Shown here: piece by piece, positions 52,815 to 63,990 of the stretch
How the letters are laid out: the number at the start of each line of letters is the position of its first letter
Position numbering within the stretch: position 1 is the stretch's first letter
Origin: Isoetes taiwanensis
Taxonomy: Eukaryota > Streptophyta > Lycopodiopsida > Isoetales > Isoetaceae
Reading direction: 5' to 3'
DNA: 64,000 nucleotides
Assembly: GCA_021234155.1 (NCBI GenBank)
Contig: JAJEKV010000026.1
Coordinates: forward strand, 188,001 to 252,000
Notes under the pieces: model-generated
What the model saw: the letters and a program-made list of their open reading frames with translations, nothing else
What the model was told of the DNA's origin: nothing
Database searches by the model: none
Program-made: the position numbers and the translations under genes

Positions 52815-53475
52815 GCAAGCGATATTCCTTCAATATCTTTCTTTTTGTTGCTCATTTCAATGCATGGCAAAACAGAGTTCGCCCCTCTGAAATTCATTTT
52901 AGTTTATGCTATTCATTTCAGCTTTATTTGGACTCACAAGCTACCTTCTTGGATCTCGCATTTGCTATTTATTACCTTGCGTGGTTCTCTCGTTATATCT
53001 TTAGGTCCTTTCCATGTTCTATTAGGGACATGATGCCACAATATTCTTCTTATGTTCATGATTTCAATCACATTATTTGTACTTTTCAAAGGCTGGTCAG
53101 TGCTGCTAATTGAAGCAGACATGGAAGGTGTATTGCCATCATCCACAGGTGCAAGTCACTCATGAATAATAGGGCAGAGGCATATTACATTATAATCCAG
53201 CCACTATCACGCATGGAAATGCTGGATTAGAGGGTCTATTCTGTAATTCTATTATCTTATTTATGGTGATTACTTACAATTCTATTGCTTCTTTTAGAGA
53301 AATTTTAGTTTGAGTATTTGCAATATCTTTTTCCTACTACCTCCATATGGTTCTAGCTTTGCATATTCTGCCCGACCTAAATATGAACAATGAGACTAGT
53401 GATGGGAGAAACATGCCCTTTATTTCTAGTAAGGTCATTGCAATTACTTAAATTGTCTATATCTACACCTCTACA
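52815..53475. other. intergenic, no gene seen
   Basis: Downstream of the F-box-like frame. The 112-codon frame at 52,775-53,113 has no motif. Confidence 0.4.
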
Positions 53476-53830
53476 CCATCCTTAAGGCCCCGAAGGGGCC
53501 AAATTTTTTTTAGTTAACACAAATTATTAGTACACAACTAACATTATTAACACAAACCATTGCATTTGACACATTTAAATTAAAATCCCCCTTAAACCCC
53601 CTTTGGTTTGGGTGCATATTCACACGGGGGTTTACGTAGGGCAGCGAGAGCCTCAAAAAATTTACAATACATGTACAAAATTAACACCATTAAGTACATT
53701 GTCTCAAATCTTATAGTATTTTGCAAAACTTAAAATACAGTATACAAAAACTTGTACATGCATACCCCACAAACGAGGATCGCTATGTACGGTCCAGATC
53801 TTGGAATAAAGGGCACCCTTTATGGGCCGT
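53476..53830. repeat. repeat-family copy lacking the right arm
   Basis: Begins with GGCCCCGAAGGGGCC (53,485-53,499), then shares with 54,920-55,165 the blocks TTAAATTAAAATCCCCC, TTTGGTTTGGGTGCATATTC, CACGGGGGTT, TAGGGCAGCGAGAGCC and CATACCCCACAAACGAGGA. It has one arm and the middle of the foldback but not the second arm. Confidence 0.85.
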
Positions 53831-53877
53831 TGATTTTCGTTGGTTGGAACAATCCGAGGGTTGTTGTCTTCCTCTGC

Positions 53878-54010
53878 ATGTGTTTGTGCATGAACACTGC
53901 GCATGTGTATGCATGTGCATGTGCATGTGTGTGCATGTGCATGTATATACATGTGCATGTGTATTGTGCAAGTGCAAGTGCATGTATGCATGTGTGTGCA
54001 TGTGTACTTG
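53878..54010. repeat. (CATGTG)n-type low-complexity tract
   Basis: Alternating purine-pyrimidine run of GCATGTGCATGTGTG and similar words, about 130 bp. Frames through it on both strands are repeat artefacts. Confidence 0.9.
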
Positions 54011-54835
54011 CCCTCTTGGATTCTTATTGCCGGAGTGCATTTTACTACCACGAGATGGATTTTTTGCTCACACTTACAAAGGTATTTGTTTTTTAATGTT
54101 TCTTCAGTTAGCATAATGTTTTGTTTTACAAGGTATTGGTTTCCTGATTCTACAATGTAGTGCTGCAAAACTCCCTTTTGTTTCCTTCCTAAGATTTGCT
54201 GCAGATTCAAGTTTAGGCCCTCTGTTTGCTTCCAACTCTTGGATATTCCTGGCTGCCGGATTGTTCATAGCAGCCAGCCTTTAGCTTCAATCAACAAGTT
54301 TAATTCTTATGCACACAAAACAGCGGATTATTCCGCCCTTTTCCATGTCCGCCTTGGTCGGTCAAACAAGGGCCACAAGAATGCATTTATATTGTAGGTT
54401 TGGAAGTTTAATCGAACCATGTTTGAATCATGCATTACCTTTAAGCTAGAGATGGAACATCCAAAATCATATGGATTGATAAACAATGGTGTCATTGTGA
54501 AAGAGAAATAGTTGTAGCGGAAGTAACAATATGTAGCATAATAACAGGGGGTTTTCTTTGTGTTGCAAATTTTATGACTTTCAGAATAATGGGATCAATC
54601 TGCTCTATCTTTATGGTAACTTTTATTTATGTTCTATTTGTTTTATTGTGATCAAATTCAAAAGCTACAGGTGATGAAAGCCTCAAATAAATTCTAGTTT
54701 TTTCCTGGTTTGAATTCTAAAATTTTTGTCACATCGGGGGATGACTTAAGGCCTCGAAGGGGCCAAAAAAAATTTTTTGCAACACAAACCATTAACATCC
54801 AACATATAAAAATTAAATTCCCCAACACATAACAA

Positions 54836-55366
54836 CCAACACATAACAACCAATACATAACAACCATTGACATTAACAACCAACACATAACTATCATTGA
54901 CATTAATTAACACAAACATTGGGTCCAACACATTTAAATTAAAATCCCCCTTAAACCCCCTTTGGTTTGGGTGCATATTCACACGGGGGTTGACGTAGGG
55001 CAGCGAGAGCCCTCATAATTGTATTTTGCACGTACGAAATCAACACCATATAGTATTTCGCTTGAAATCTTATAGTATTTTGCGAATCTTGTTATACAGT
55101 ATAGCAAATTTTGTATTTGCATACCCCACAAACGAGGAACTTTACGTACGGTATAGATTAAGGAATAAGGGGTGAATATGCCTATCCAACAGCTGTCGTT
55201 GCCCGGAGTCAACCCCCGTGTGAATATGCACCCAAACCAAAGGGGGTTCAAGGGGGATTTTAATTTAAATGTGTTGGACCCAATGTTTGTGTTAATTAAT
55301 GTCAATGATAGTTATGTGTTGGTTGCTAATGTCAATGGTTGTTATGTATTGGTTGTTATGTGTTGG
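54836..55366. repeat. foldback element with 159-bp inverted arms
   Basis: Left arm 54,836-54,994 and right arm 55,208-55,366 are inverted copies of equal length. By eye they differ at about two positions. The 213-bp middle contains TAGGGCAGCGAGAGCC and CATACCCCACAAACGAGG and resembles the copy at 53,476. Transcribed, it would form a long nearly perfect hairpin. Flanks show GGCCTCGAAGGGGCC at 54,753-54,767. It may be a long-TIR MITE; no clear target duplication was found. Confidence 0.92.
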
Positions 55367-56380
55367 TGAATAACCATAGGAACAATTAAAATAAAGAAGT
55401 AAATGATCAGGGTTTCACACCTGTGTATGCAAAAACATATTAGAACACAACCATCTTGAATGAAGATTTTTGTAATGTCAACCACATGCAGCAGAGACAT
55501 CTGCAAGACATAAATATATGCAATAAGATAAACCAAGGACTTGGCATTTATCACTCAATGCATGCAAAGCACATGGAATATTGAAGCTCAAAGAAAGTAC
55601 CTCTTATTGGATCAGACTGTGATTCACCAATTATGCAACAGCCGAATAATCTTATTGGATCAGACTGTGATTCACCAATTATGCAACAGCCGAATAAATT
55701 GACCAATTCTTATAGACCAATTCCTGTGGGTGTTTGCTCTGACAGATATGTCATTTGAGTATCTTCTATGATGGGTTGCACTGCCAGTTATCAGATGCTT
55801 TGTTCAGCCTAATTGCTGCATGTTATTTGAGCACAGCCAGCACTGTGGCTGCTAATCCATTTTGATTGTTGCATGCCGTTTAAGCACATCCAGTTTTGAG
55901 CACAGCCAGCATCATGCCTGCTAACTCATCTTGATTATTTGAGCATATCCAGCACCATGCCTGTCATATTTTAACTCGTTACTCAATAAACAAATATAAA
56001 TCTAACTCCTAGTATAAACCTGTATATGTTATTACAATTGATGTTTTTTGAAAAGGTTGAGCATAAAGTAGCACAAATAATTTCTTTTTGTGCAGACAAA
56101 TAGCACGTCACATCCCCCATGTGTATCCTATTGCTATGGAATTTAACATTTAAGATAGGATTTCGTTGCTTGAATGGAATGAATGATGTACTTCTACATG
56201 ATAATACAGAGTTTTTGTATCTAAAACATAATTACTCACCTTCCATGCAGTATGCCAGCATCATTGGAGCGCTATAAGTTTTGTTGTGGCTATAGTAATT
56301 GTGTTCTAGGAGTAAAGGTATATGCATAGAATCTTGTGGCGAAAACAATTCTCTTGTGCTTTCCTGTATGGGCCCGCTTA
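55367..56380. other. intergenic with a tandem duplication
   Basis: No supported gene. A 48-bp tandem pair is listed separately. GAGCACAGCCAGCA occurs twice near 55,838 and 55,900, with a related GAGCATATCCAGCA near 55,940. Confidence 0.4.
55603..55697. repeat. 48-bp tandem duplication
   Basis: CTTATTGGATCAGACTGTGA followed by TTCACCAATTATGCAACAGC and CGAATAA occurs at 55,603 and 55,651 with no internal mismatch seen. Confidence 0.95.
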
Positions 56381-56449
56381 TACTGCATAAATATTAATAC
56401 ATATACTGCATAAATATTAATGCATATACTGCATAAGTATTATTAAGGA
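56381..56449. repeat. 23-bp tandem repeat, three units
   Basis: TACTGCATAAATATTAATAC is the start of units at 56,381, 56,404 and 56,427, the last diverged. Confidence 0.9.
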
Positions 56450-58110
56450 TTTACCATTTGCAAATCCAGCCAAATGTAACCAAATGTAAGACGTCCAAGT
56501 AGAGCAAAAGGGAAACTCTAGTGTATTGGCTGCATGCGAATCTTCTAGCAAACTCACTAAATTTGGGTTATTTAAAGGACATCAAATATGGATTCTCAGC
56601 CTCAGATAATAAAGGTACAAAGGAAACTGTAAAAATGATATTTACAGATAAATTGGGGTCCACAAATACATGTCTATTACAGGTTCTTAGAATTCAGACA
56701 TAGCATTCAATATGCATAATGCATAATGTGTATGAAGCTCTTATCATAGGAATTGATTTAGAGAAAGAAACTCATCTGTTCACATGGCGTTCTAAGACCA
56801 GGGTCCTTGTCCAACCAAATGGTCATATGCAACAACGTATACGTAGGGAAAAAAACACAGGAAAGAACGACAAAAATCTTAGCAACACAAAGGGTTAAGT
56901 CGCATAAATGGCCAAGAAAATACTAATCTCAGATCCTCTATTCATATGAAATTTGAGGCCAAAATGCTAATCCAATGAATTCTGTGTATGCAATGGCCCG
57001 TGTGCAAAGGTACAATAATGTGGAGCTTAGAGCACTGAACCAAAAGAAAAGGTGATTATAAATGTTGTATCTTTGATAGCTATCCTGAAAAGTTGCAAAA
57101 AAAGATGGCTCTTCCTCTGATAATAATTCCTATATGAAGCACGCAAACAAAGGAAAAACGAATAGAAAAATGCAATGATATGTTTCCAAGAGCGAGATCA
57201 CTAAAATGGAGAGAAAGGAGAGAGAGTAGTTCTGGGAAAGAAACTTACCAAAGAAATCAGCAGCTCCATATTCCACCGATCAAAGCGGATATCTTGAACA
57301 ACTGTGGCACGCATGCGGAGAGATAGAAAGAAGCAAAACTCAAGGCAAAAAAAAATTGGAACAAAGAAGATTAAAATGAGACATGGAGCACTCAGATCCT
57401 CCTCTGCCATGGGAAAATGCAGATTTCAAAATCTTAAATGACGTTGCAACAAAAATATTGTATAAAATTCAAGCTCACAGACACTGCTATTCTCGTCCTC
57501 CACACATCTCTGATGCCGCTTACCCTCAAAATCCGGCAGAATAAAAAAGGTGTTGACACATAGGAAAGAGCATAGCAAGATTTAGGTTTTCTGAATCGAT
57601 TGAAGTCCAACTCCAATCCAAAGGCAAAGGTATTATGCAGGTATACAGATGAAGCTCCCCCTTTCTTTACAACAAAAGGAGCATGTGAACATTCATAAAA
57701 TCGTCAAGCATTTAAGGATTTGATCAACGGCCAATATCAAAATCAAACCGATGGAAATAAAGGAAGATACATGTGTGTTTGAACCCTAGAAACAAACCGC
57801 AGTTCTAGTGCTCTTCAGGAAATAAATCAATTTTTCGACACCCTTGCAAGGTAGCCGGATCTGTCTGCATGTAAAATGGTCAAACACCCAGAGAAAAACA
57901 GCCGATGTGCTAAATGAAAACACGTGCTCCACCACGAAACCCTAAATTCACCTTCTTCGTGCCTGGCATATGCGAAATTTTAATGGAAAATCAATTGAAC
58001 CAGAAAACTTCTCTCAAACTCTAAAGCCATGAATTTTTTTTTTTCGATTTTTAGATAACCGGAATTTTTTTTTCCGGTGACTAAACCCTTTGAAATCTTA
58101 GGAAATGTGC
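56450..58110. other. AT-rich stretch with weak exon-like pieces
   Basis: On minus, 57,250-57,320 reads MRATVVQDIRFDRWNMELL followed by GTAAGT, a donor-like end, so it may be a 5' exon of a gene reading left. No downstream exon was recognised. Nothing else supportable. Confidence 0.3.
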
Positions 58111-58114
58111 CTAA

Positions 58115-58163
58115 GAAAAATTCCAAAAACTTTTTTAGCCAAACCGGAAAATCCCAAATTAAA
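58115..58163. repeat. dispersed repeat, copy 2
   Basis: AAATTCCAAAAACTTTTTTAG...GGAAAATCCCAAATTAA matches 47,828-47,889. Here no Helitron follows, so it shows the sequence without the insertion. It lies just upstream of the DUF7869-type gene. Confidence 0.75.
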
Positions 58164-58169
58164 AAGATT

Positions 58170-61147
58170 GATAAGAATGAACAGCCACCTGAAGCAAATG
58201 CAAAAAATATTAAAAACCCAGCTGGAGCTAATGAGAAAAGAAGAATTATAGTAGTTTCCAGATTAACATGGAAGGATGAGAAAGTGATTTTGCATCATCA
58301 GTGCAATAAATGAATTGTTAGTGAAGGTGTGCTTATACTATGGGATCTTATGCACTGCTATAATGGACAGGCTATTGGTAATGACTTTGTGGGAGTCTCC
58401 ATTTCTTCAATACAGCTTCATAACTTCAGTGTTGAGCTGAAGGACAAACACTGCTATGCTTGCAATAATATCAGCAGTGGTTTAGAGTTGCCAGTCTTGT
58501 TGTTCTGGCCAGTGGACTCCATTGAGATAATAGGAAAAGGGATGCTTCAAAGAATTGAGCGGGTTGGAGAAGATAATGTGGTGGTGGATGAAAATGACAT
58601 TCCTTCTATACCTCCTTTGGATGTATCCATACCAGAAAGAAGGGCCTACAACTTCTTGAAGAGGAAGGAAAAGGTGCAGACTGTGAAAGATACTAACAAC
58701 TGCAGTGAAGACACCATGCAAGCCGTTAGAGGGGGGGATTGTGGCTGCCCCAACAACTGCTTTGGTAGATTCACAGTGAAAGAACTTGTGGAAGTCCAAT
58801 CAATTTACAAGGAGAAAACTCATGACGCTAGAAAAACTTATATTTACAATATCATATAATATGCATTTGGGCCGTCATTTGATGTCAGGAACAAGGGATT
58901 TCCTATTGGTGGGAAATGGATATGCATCAGTGCAGTGACAACCATACTAGATATTTCAGCCTCTACATGGTGGAGATTAAGGCTGAACCAAAAGAGGGGG
59001 GCTCAAATAGGTTGGCATGGTAATCGGGGAAAGGCGAGGACAACCCCCAGGGTGCTTGCAGCTCAGAGTTTATTCGAGAAATTTGTTAACTATCATGCTG
59101 AGAGTATGCCTCACAAAAGTGCGGTTGATGAAGAGGGATGCAGGAAAGTAGTTCAAATGTTGCCTGCATACATCACACAAAAAGTGATTTTACAAATGAT
59201 CAACAATCTTCTGGAGTAAATGGGTGGTCAAGATTTCACAATCAGCCTTCATCAAGCTCAGGAGTAAGCATTTTTCAGATGTCAAAAGAATGCAATATAA
59301 CAACTTCTCAAAGTGCAATATATGCGTGGATTTGTTAGATAAGCTCGAGAAGTCGAAGCTTTAGGTGGAAAGATCAGCGGTTCGGAAGGAAATGAGAATT
59401 CACATGATGGAGCAAATGTCTTGTCGATCAACATATTGGATGTGGATATGCTTGTGTACAATGGAACCAGAGAATTTTCTATGCGTCATTCATGACAAGA
59501 TGGATCAACAAAAAACTTGTTTGCCCAGTTTAGGGCTATACCAAAGTCTGTTGCAAGGTCTTTCCCATTGCAAATATCACTAGCTGGATTCATTACTCAT
59601 GGCCATGGAGCAGTGCATCACGGTCATTTTACATTAGAATTATAGGGTGATGGTCCAAACTTCCATGTTAGTAGCATTGCAAAAGCATTGCGCGATTTGG
59701 AACATGGTTTTAATAGAGATATTCATTCTTGTAAGCAATTGCAACATCTCTTCAAGGCATTGCATGACACTGGTCCCATGAAACTAGAGGATTTGACCAT
59801 AGGAAGGATGAATGGGCCAGCACCTTCAATTCATGTGAACCCAATACTGGGGCGCCGACTATCCAGGAAGCTACTCTTGCAACTTGACAATTGTGCTGGC
59901 CAGAATAAAAATAGATACTTGTTTGCATACTTGTCGTATCTTACATGGGTTGGAGTGTTTGAAATGGTCTATGTTGGTTACTTGATGCTTGACCATACTC
60001 ACAAAGACATTGATGCAATGTTTGGGCACTATAGGATCAAATTGCAGAAAAGTGTTGTCACCACACCTATCCGAGGCTTTTGGAGCTATTTAAGCAGTGT
60101 TTTTCACCTCCTCCTATTGGTTCATTGATACAAAAAGTCCCCGAGTGGAAAGTGTTCATAGAGGGTTATGCTCGTGAAGACCTTATTGGGCATAGTGCTC
60201 CATTGCAATTTAGGTTTTGGGTGAAGAATGGAAAGCCAATAATGCAATACAAGATGAGGGCTGGAGATCCTGTGTGGAAACCGGAAGATAAGGATATATT
60301 GATTTGGAAAGAGGATGTGGCAGGTGAACCAATGGTGCCGACGGGAGAGCCTAAAGCTATGAAATCATTAGGAGAAGCGAAGGACTGTGAACAAACTATG
60401 GAAGGGATAATGGATTATATAATAAAAGTACTGGGAGAAATCCTTAGCAGATAAACACATAGCACCCGAGAGAAAAGCATGCAATGAAGCACTTGTAAAT
60501 TATTGGAATGAAGTTCATATACTTTTAGGGAGTTTGGACATAAGTAGTAGCGTCCTTCGAGAGGGTTGGCTACCTCAAAGTCGATGGAGGCTCGACCATG
60601 GTCAATTCCAACCTGATCAGCAGCCGATCCACTTGATGACAGAGGAGTCTGAAGAGGAGGTGGAAGAGGATGAAGAGCACTATGTTGGACCTAGAAAAGA
60701 GGGTCCCAAGTATTATGGACTTGCTCTTTATGATCCTAAGATGGATTTGAAGGATGGCCAATATTTGATCGTTAGGCCATCAGATAAAGATATTTATCCT
60801 ATTTGGTTAGGGTATACCATCTCAAGTGTTTTTGAGAAGCTAATAACCCTTACAGAAACAAGGTGCATGTGGAGTGGTGGCATCCAGTAAGTGGAAAAGG
60901 AGTCATTACTGAAAAAAAGCGCTACAAAGGTTGTTTTAATAAGCAATGGAAGTATGGTGCAAGTGATCCGGCCCAATGGGTGGACATAAAATCCGTGTTG
61001 ATGTCATGGAACCCCAGAAAGGGCAAGGTGGATCCGAGAAAGGGGTGCATGAAGATTCCAATCTCTGTGAAGGATAAAGTTCTGAAGTCACTAGAGAAGA
61101 TAACAAACAAGCAAAATAAAGTACGAGAGTCCATGAGTATCTTATGA
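58170..61147 (+). pseudogene. DUF7869-type gene, frame-broken
   Basis: Plus-strand coding pieces in order: N-terminal region (58,250-58,860) with CGCPNNCFGRFTVKEL; the continuation in frame after a single TAA at 58,857-58,859 (YAFGPSFDVRNKGFPIGG, ISAVTTILDISASTWW); FWSKWVVKISQSAF and KCNICVDLLDKLE (59,205-59,355, different frame); FLCVIHDKMDQQKTCLP (59,475-59,530); then HGHGAVHHGHFTLEL, LDNCAGQNKNRY (about 59,881-59,918), VYVGYLMLDHTHKDIDAMF (about 59,967-60,025), a long tail with VPEWKVFIEGYAR and FRFWVKNGKPIMQYK (60,140-60,270), an acidic linker, and VEWWHPVSGKG near 60,870. The central block matches the domain I know as DUF7869. DKMD, LDNC and HKDID lie where an RNase H-fold transposase would keep its acids, but that is inference. 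At least three frame changes and two stops make it dead here. Ends with MSIL-stop at 61,147. Confidence 0.65.
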
Positions 61148-61619
61148 TATAAATCTTACTTTCATTGTAATCCTACTTTCAGTGCATTTTCAATGTATTC
61201 GTGCTTTTATTGTAATTATATGAGTATCTTACTCTACTTGAATGTGAAATACTGGCTTGTGATTATCTACTTGAGTTACATCTACTTGAATATGGAATAC
61301 TGGCTTGTGATAAGTGTTAACTTGTAATTTGAGACCTGTTAGAATTAAGGCTGATAATAAAAAGTATTTACATGCAATTCCACATTGTTGAAATTGGGGT
61401 TGTCACTATTTGTAAATTTCAAAATGATGGAATAATTTTAAAATAATGGAATCGTGGTTATGTTATGTGGATATGTGATGTTGATTGATCATGTTTGCTC
61501 CTTTTGTATTGGGAAGGGGGGTAGACACCTAGTAGCCATTACTTATATGATGCTCCTAGTTTAGATCCCGTAGTTCCTATTATATGCGGCCTGTGCATAG
61601 GAACCCACTCAGCTACGGG
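61148..61619. other. intergenic with a 30-bp direct repeat
   Basis: CTACTTGAAT then TGGAATACTGGCTTGTGAT-type units at 61,234-61,263 and 61,282-61,311. No gene. Confidence 0.6.
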
Positions 61620-61930
61620 GGTTATGATGTGACTTAGCACCATACAACGAGGCTAGTGGCAAAGTGGAGGGAGTTCCCTGCTGAGCGCGGCTACTTGGGA
61701 TCCATAGCGGGCTAGGCCTATAGTCGGTCACTTCGAGTGGGCCAAGTATGAAGCCGACACCTCCTAGGGCAATGGTGTCGCCCTGCCTCTCAAGAATGAA
61801 CCCAAATTCTAACAATTCCTACAATTGCTTCTTTAGGTCTGCTAGCTCTAGGGTGCTCATCCTATAGGGAGCTCTGCTAGTCAACTTCGCATCCGGTACA
61901 AGAGTGATCTCACATGTGACGAATACGCAA
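61620..61930 (-). pseudogene. Ty3/Gypsy RT N-terminal fragment
   Basis: The minus strand reads CEITLVPDAKLTSRAPYRMS, TLELADLKKQL, a stop (TAG), ELLEFGFIL. This is the classic start of Gypsy RT (I-x-L-x-P-x-A-x-P, YRMSP-x-EL-x-ELKKQL-x-ELL-x-x-GFI). To the left, GVGFILGP and DYRPSPLWIP suggest the next RT segment but in a scrambled order. Upstream sequence to about 62,150 may be the linker from protease. A short isolated fragment. Confidence 0.65.
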
Positions 61931-62620
61931 TACGCGAAATGTATTGCCGAATGAATCCAAATTCTAACAATTCCTACAATTCCTAAAATTGCTTACAATT
62001 GCTTACAATTCATACCAACTGTCTTCCTAATGTCCATGACTTCTGCACCTATGCTCAAGTTAGTTCCACTGAAGACTATGTCGAAATTGACTCTCCTTCC
62101 TTTAGTATGACGAATTGCCCCACTTGCCATATTGATCAACCTTGGCTTCGAAAAGAGTCTTAGACTTTAGCGATGCTTCCCTGAGATTCCAATAGTGGCA
62201 TCCAAGAACTAAATTACTAAACACATATTTCTTATTAGGCATAATGACTTTAGCTAAACTTACCTAAAACTAATCCCAAAACCTTTTCTAATTTAGTTAA
62301 AATCTATAAAATCTCATACTTTCTAGAGATTAGCTAAACTAGCCAGAAATTCACAAAAATTTCTGTGGTAAAATTTATTATGTTTTTTTCCCACTTGATT
62401 CCCTTTATTTGGTCATTTTCTTCATGCAAACATGTTAAAGACATACCAGCTAGCTAATTCTAGGCCTCAAATTATTACATGGATTCTAGAAAATATATTT
62501 CTTGTTCCCTAGATTTTTTTTAGATAAGCTAGCCCAAAATCATTTCAAGATTTTCTATGGTTTAGCTAAACATCACAAATTTCTACTCTTTTACTTTCTA
62601 GCGTTTGAATAAAGAGCTCA
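61931..62620. other. AT-rich DNA, no gene seen
   Basis: Many TTAGCTAAAC words (62,230-62,575) that resemble the subterminal words of the MITE at 48,525, but no TIR or target duplication was found. Confidence 0.35.
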
Positions 62621-62624
62621 AATG

Positions 62625-63292
62625 TTTTTTTTTTTTGAAGCACGACAATCTATTATCAAGGAACATCAAGATACATACAAGGGATCTGTGACATGGGAGA
62701 GGACGAGATAGTCCACTAAATAAAACCACCCATATATAGTATATAATCATAATCCTTGTGCCACCTTGAGGCGTTTAATGGCCTCATCACAATCAACATG
62801 TTCTGCAACATCGAGATAATCATCAACAGACATCAAGTTATCATGCCATTGAATAGTACGAGGCAGGATAGCCTCATGAGATGACATAAGAGACTTATTC
62901 CTCGCTACCTTCTTCCAATTGACATGTTGCCATGACTCTTTAGCGCACTGAAGATTAGGACCATCAGCCATAACAACCTCAGAAGCATGAGAAGCAGAAG
63001 CAACAACATGGAGAGTAGTAGAAACTATAGTTGCAGCTGATAGTGCTAAGGACGACACCATCGGAATTGTATGTAGAGCATCTTCCATAGCCGAGAAATG
63101 CAAAGCAACTGGCAAAGGTTGATCATGAATAGATGAAGAAGTAACAATAGGAGCTTGAACCTGAGAAGAATGTTGAACAGATGCTTGAGACGCACGAGTA
63201 CTTCGACGAAAGCTAGCAAAAGCCTCCTTATCAGGAAACAAACTGGCTAATTCTGGACCATTTACACAAGGCACCCAAAAATGAACTACCAT
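62625..63292 (-). mobile_element. poly(A)-tailed retrosequence with a 181-codon frame
   Basis: On minus: an open frame from 63,292 to 62,747 (start VVHFWVPCVNGPELASLFPD, end RLKVAQGL), about 110 bp of trailer, then A12 (T12 at 62,625-62,636). The arrangement suggests a reverse-transcribed copy (LINE end or processed transcript). The protein is not recognised; the middle is Ala/Ser/Val-rich and the end contains WKKVARNKSLMSSHEAILP. No target duplication identified. Confidence 0.4.
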
Positions 63293-63378
63293 ATAAAATT
63301 AGTATCAGATAACTTAAAAATCATGATAGACATGGTTTTTTATGCAACATTTTTTTTGGTAGGAGAAAACCACATGCT
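63293..63378. other. spacer, no gene seen
   Basis: Short AT-rich spacer between the retrosequence and a repeat cluster. Confidence 0.4.
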
Positions 63379-63522
63379 ATAGTGGTTTATCAAAATGATT
63401 AGTGGTTTGTAGCATGGTTATTTATGTCAGTTATTAATAAGATAGTGGTTTGGTAAAACTAGTTGTAGTTTATGGGACCATTTCAAAAGAAACTAAAATT
63501 AGTAGTGGTTTATTAAAACTAG
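63379..63522. repeat. clustered TAGTGGTTT repeats
   Basis: TAGTGGTTT occurs near 63,380, 63,400, 63,443 and 63,503, mostly followed by (A/G)(T/G)(T/C)AAAA(C/T), with ACTAG nearby. Clustered short repeats of this kind are found near ends of CACTA-type elements, but no CACTA terminus was seen. Confidence 0.6.
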
Positions 63523-63561
63523 TAACGCTCTTTTAAGACCTCAAATGAATAATAGAATGGC

Positions 63562-63843
63562 TTGAAGATTAATTCTTTATCTTCAAGAACCGTGGATGAC
63601 GATATGGTCCTTGCGATTACAAATGATTTAGTTTGGCAATCCTTCATGGCATATCAACAACCATCTAGCTCAACAGTTGAGACTTTAGTTGCCTACTTGC
63701 ATGACAAACGATATATGTTTCCACTTTACTACGTTCATAACAACATCAGACAAACCACATATGCTTTTCCTTTGTCCAACAAGCCAGTTTTGGCAAAAAC
63801 ATGCATGCTATTAAAGCGAGCTTTACTAATGAAAATCTATTAA
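63562..63843 (+). CDS. unidentified 93-codon frame
   Basis: Open frame with ordinary composition (VLAITNDLVWQSFMAYQQP, TYAFPLSNKPVLAKTCMLL). No family recognised and no splice context. May be a chance frame. Confidence 0.2.
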   Translation: MKINSLSSRTVDDDMVLAITNDLVWQSFMAYQQPSSSTVETLVAYLHDKRYMFPLYYVHNNIRQTTYAFPLSNKPVLAKTCMLLKRALLMKIY

Positions 63844-63851
63844 TTTTCAGA

Positions 63852-63990
63852 AGATAGCTACGCATTGTTTAGAATCACAAATTGCATATTCTTGTAATTA
63901 AAAGTTAATAGCATTACGGATAAAAATCCATTAACTTGAATCACAAGATAGCTATGCATAATTTAGAATAACAAATTGCATATTTTTGCA
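63852..63990. repeat. direct repeat, two copies of about 45 bp
   Basis: AGATAGCTA(C/T)GCAT, TTTAGAAT, ACAAATTGCATATT and CTTG/TTTG occur at 63,852-63,897 and 63,946-63,990. Confidence 0.85.

Noticed and set aside
53704-54210. 168-codon minus frame and several overlapping frames rich in His, Cys and Thr
   Set aside because: They are translations of the CATGTG low-complexity tract on both strands.
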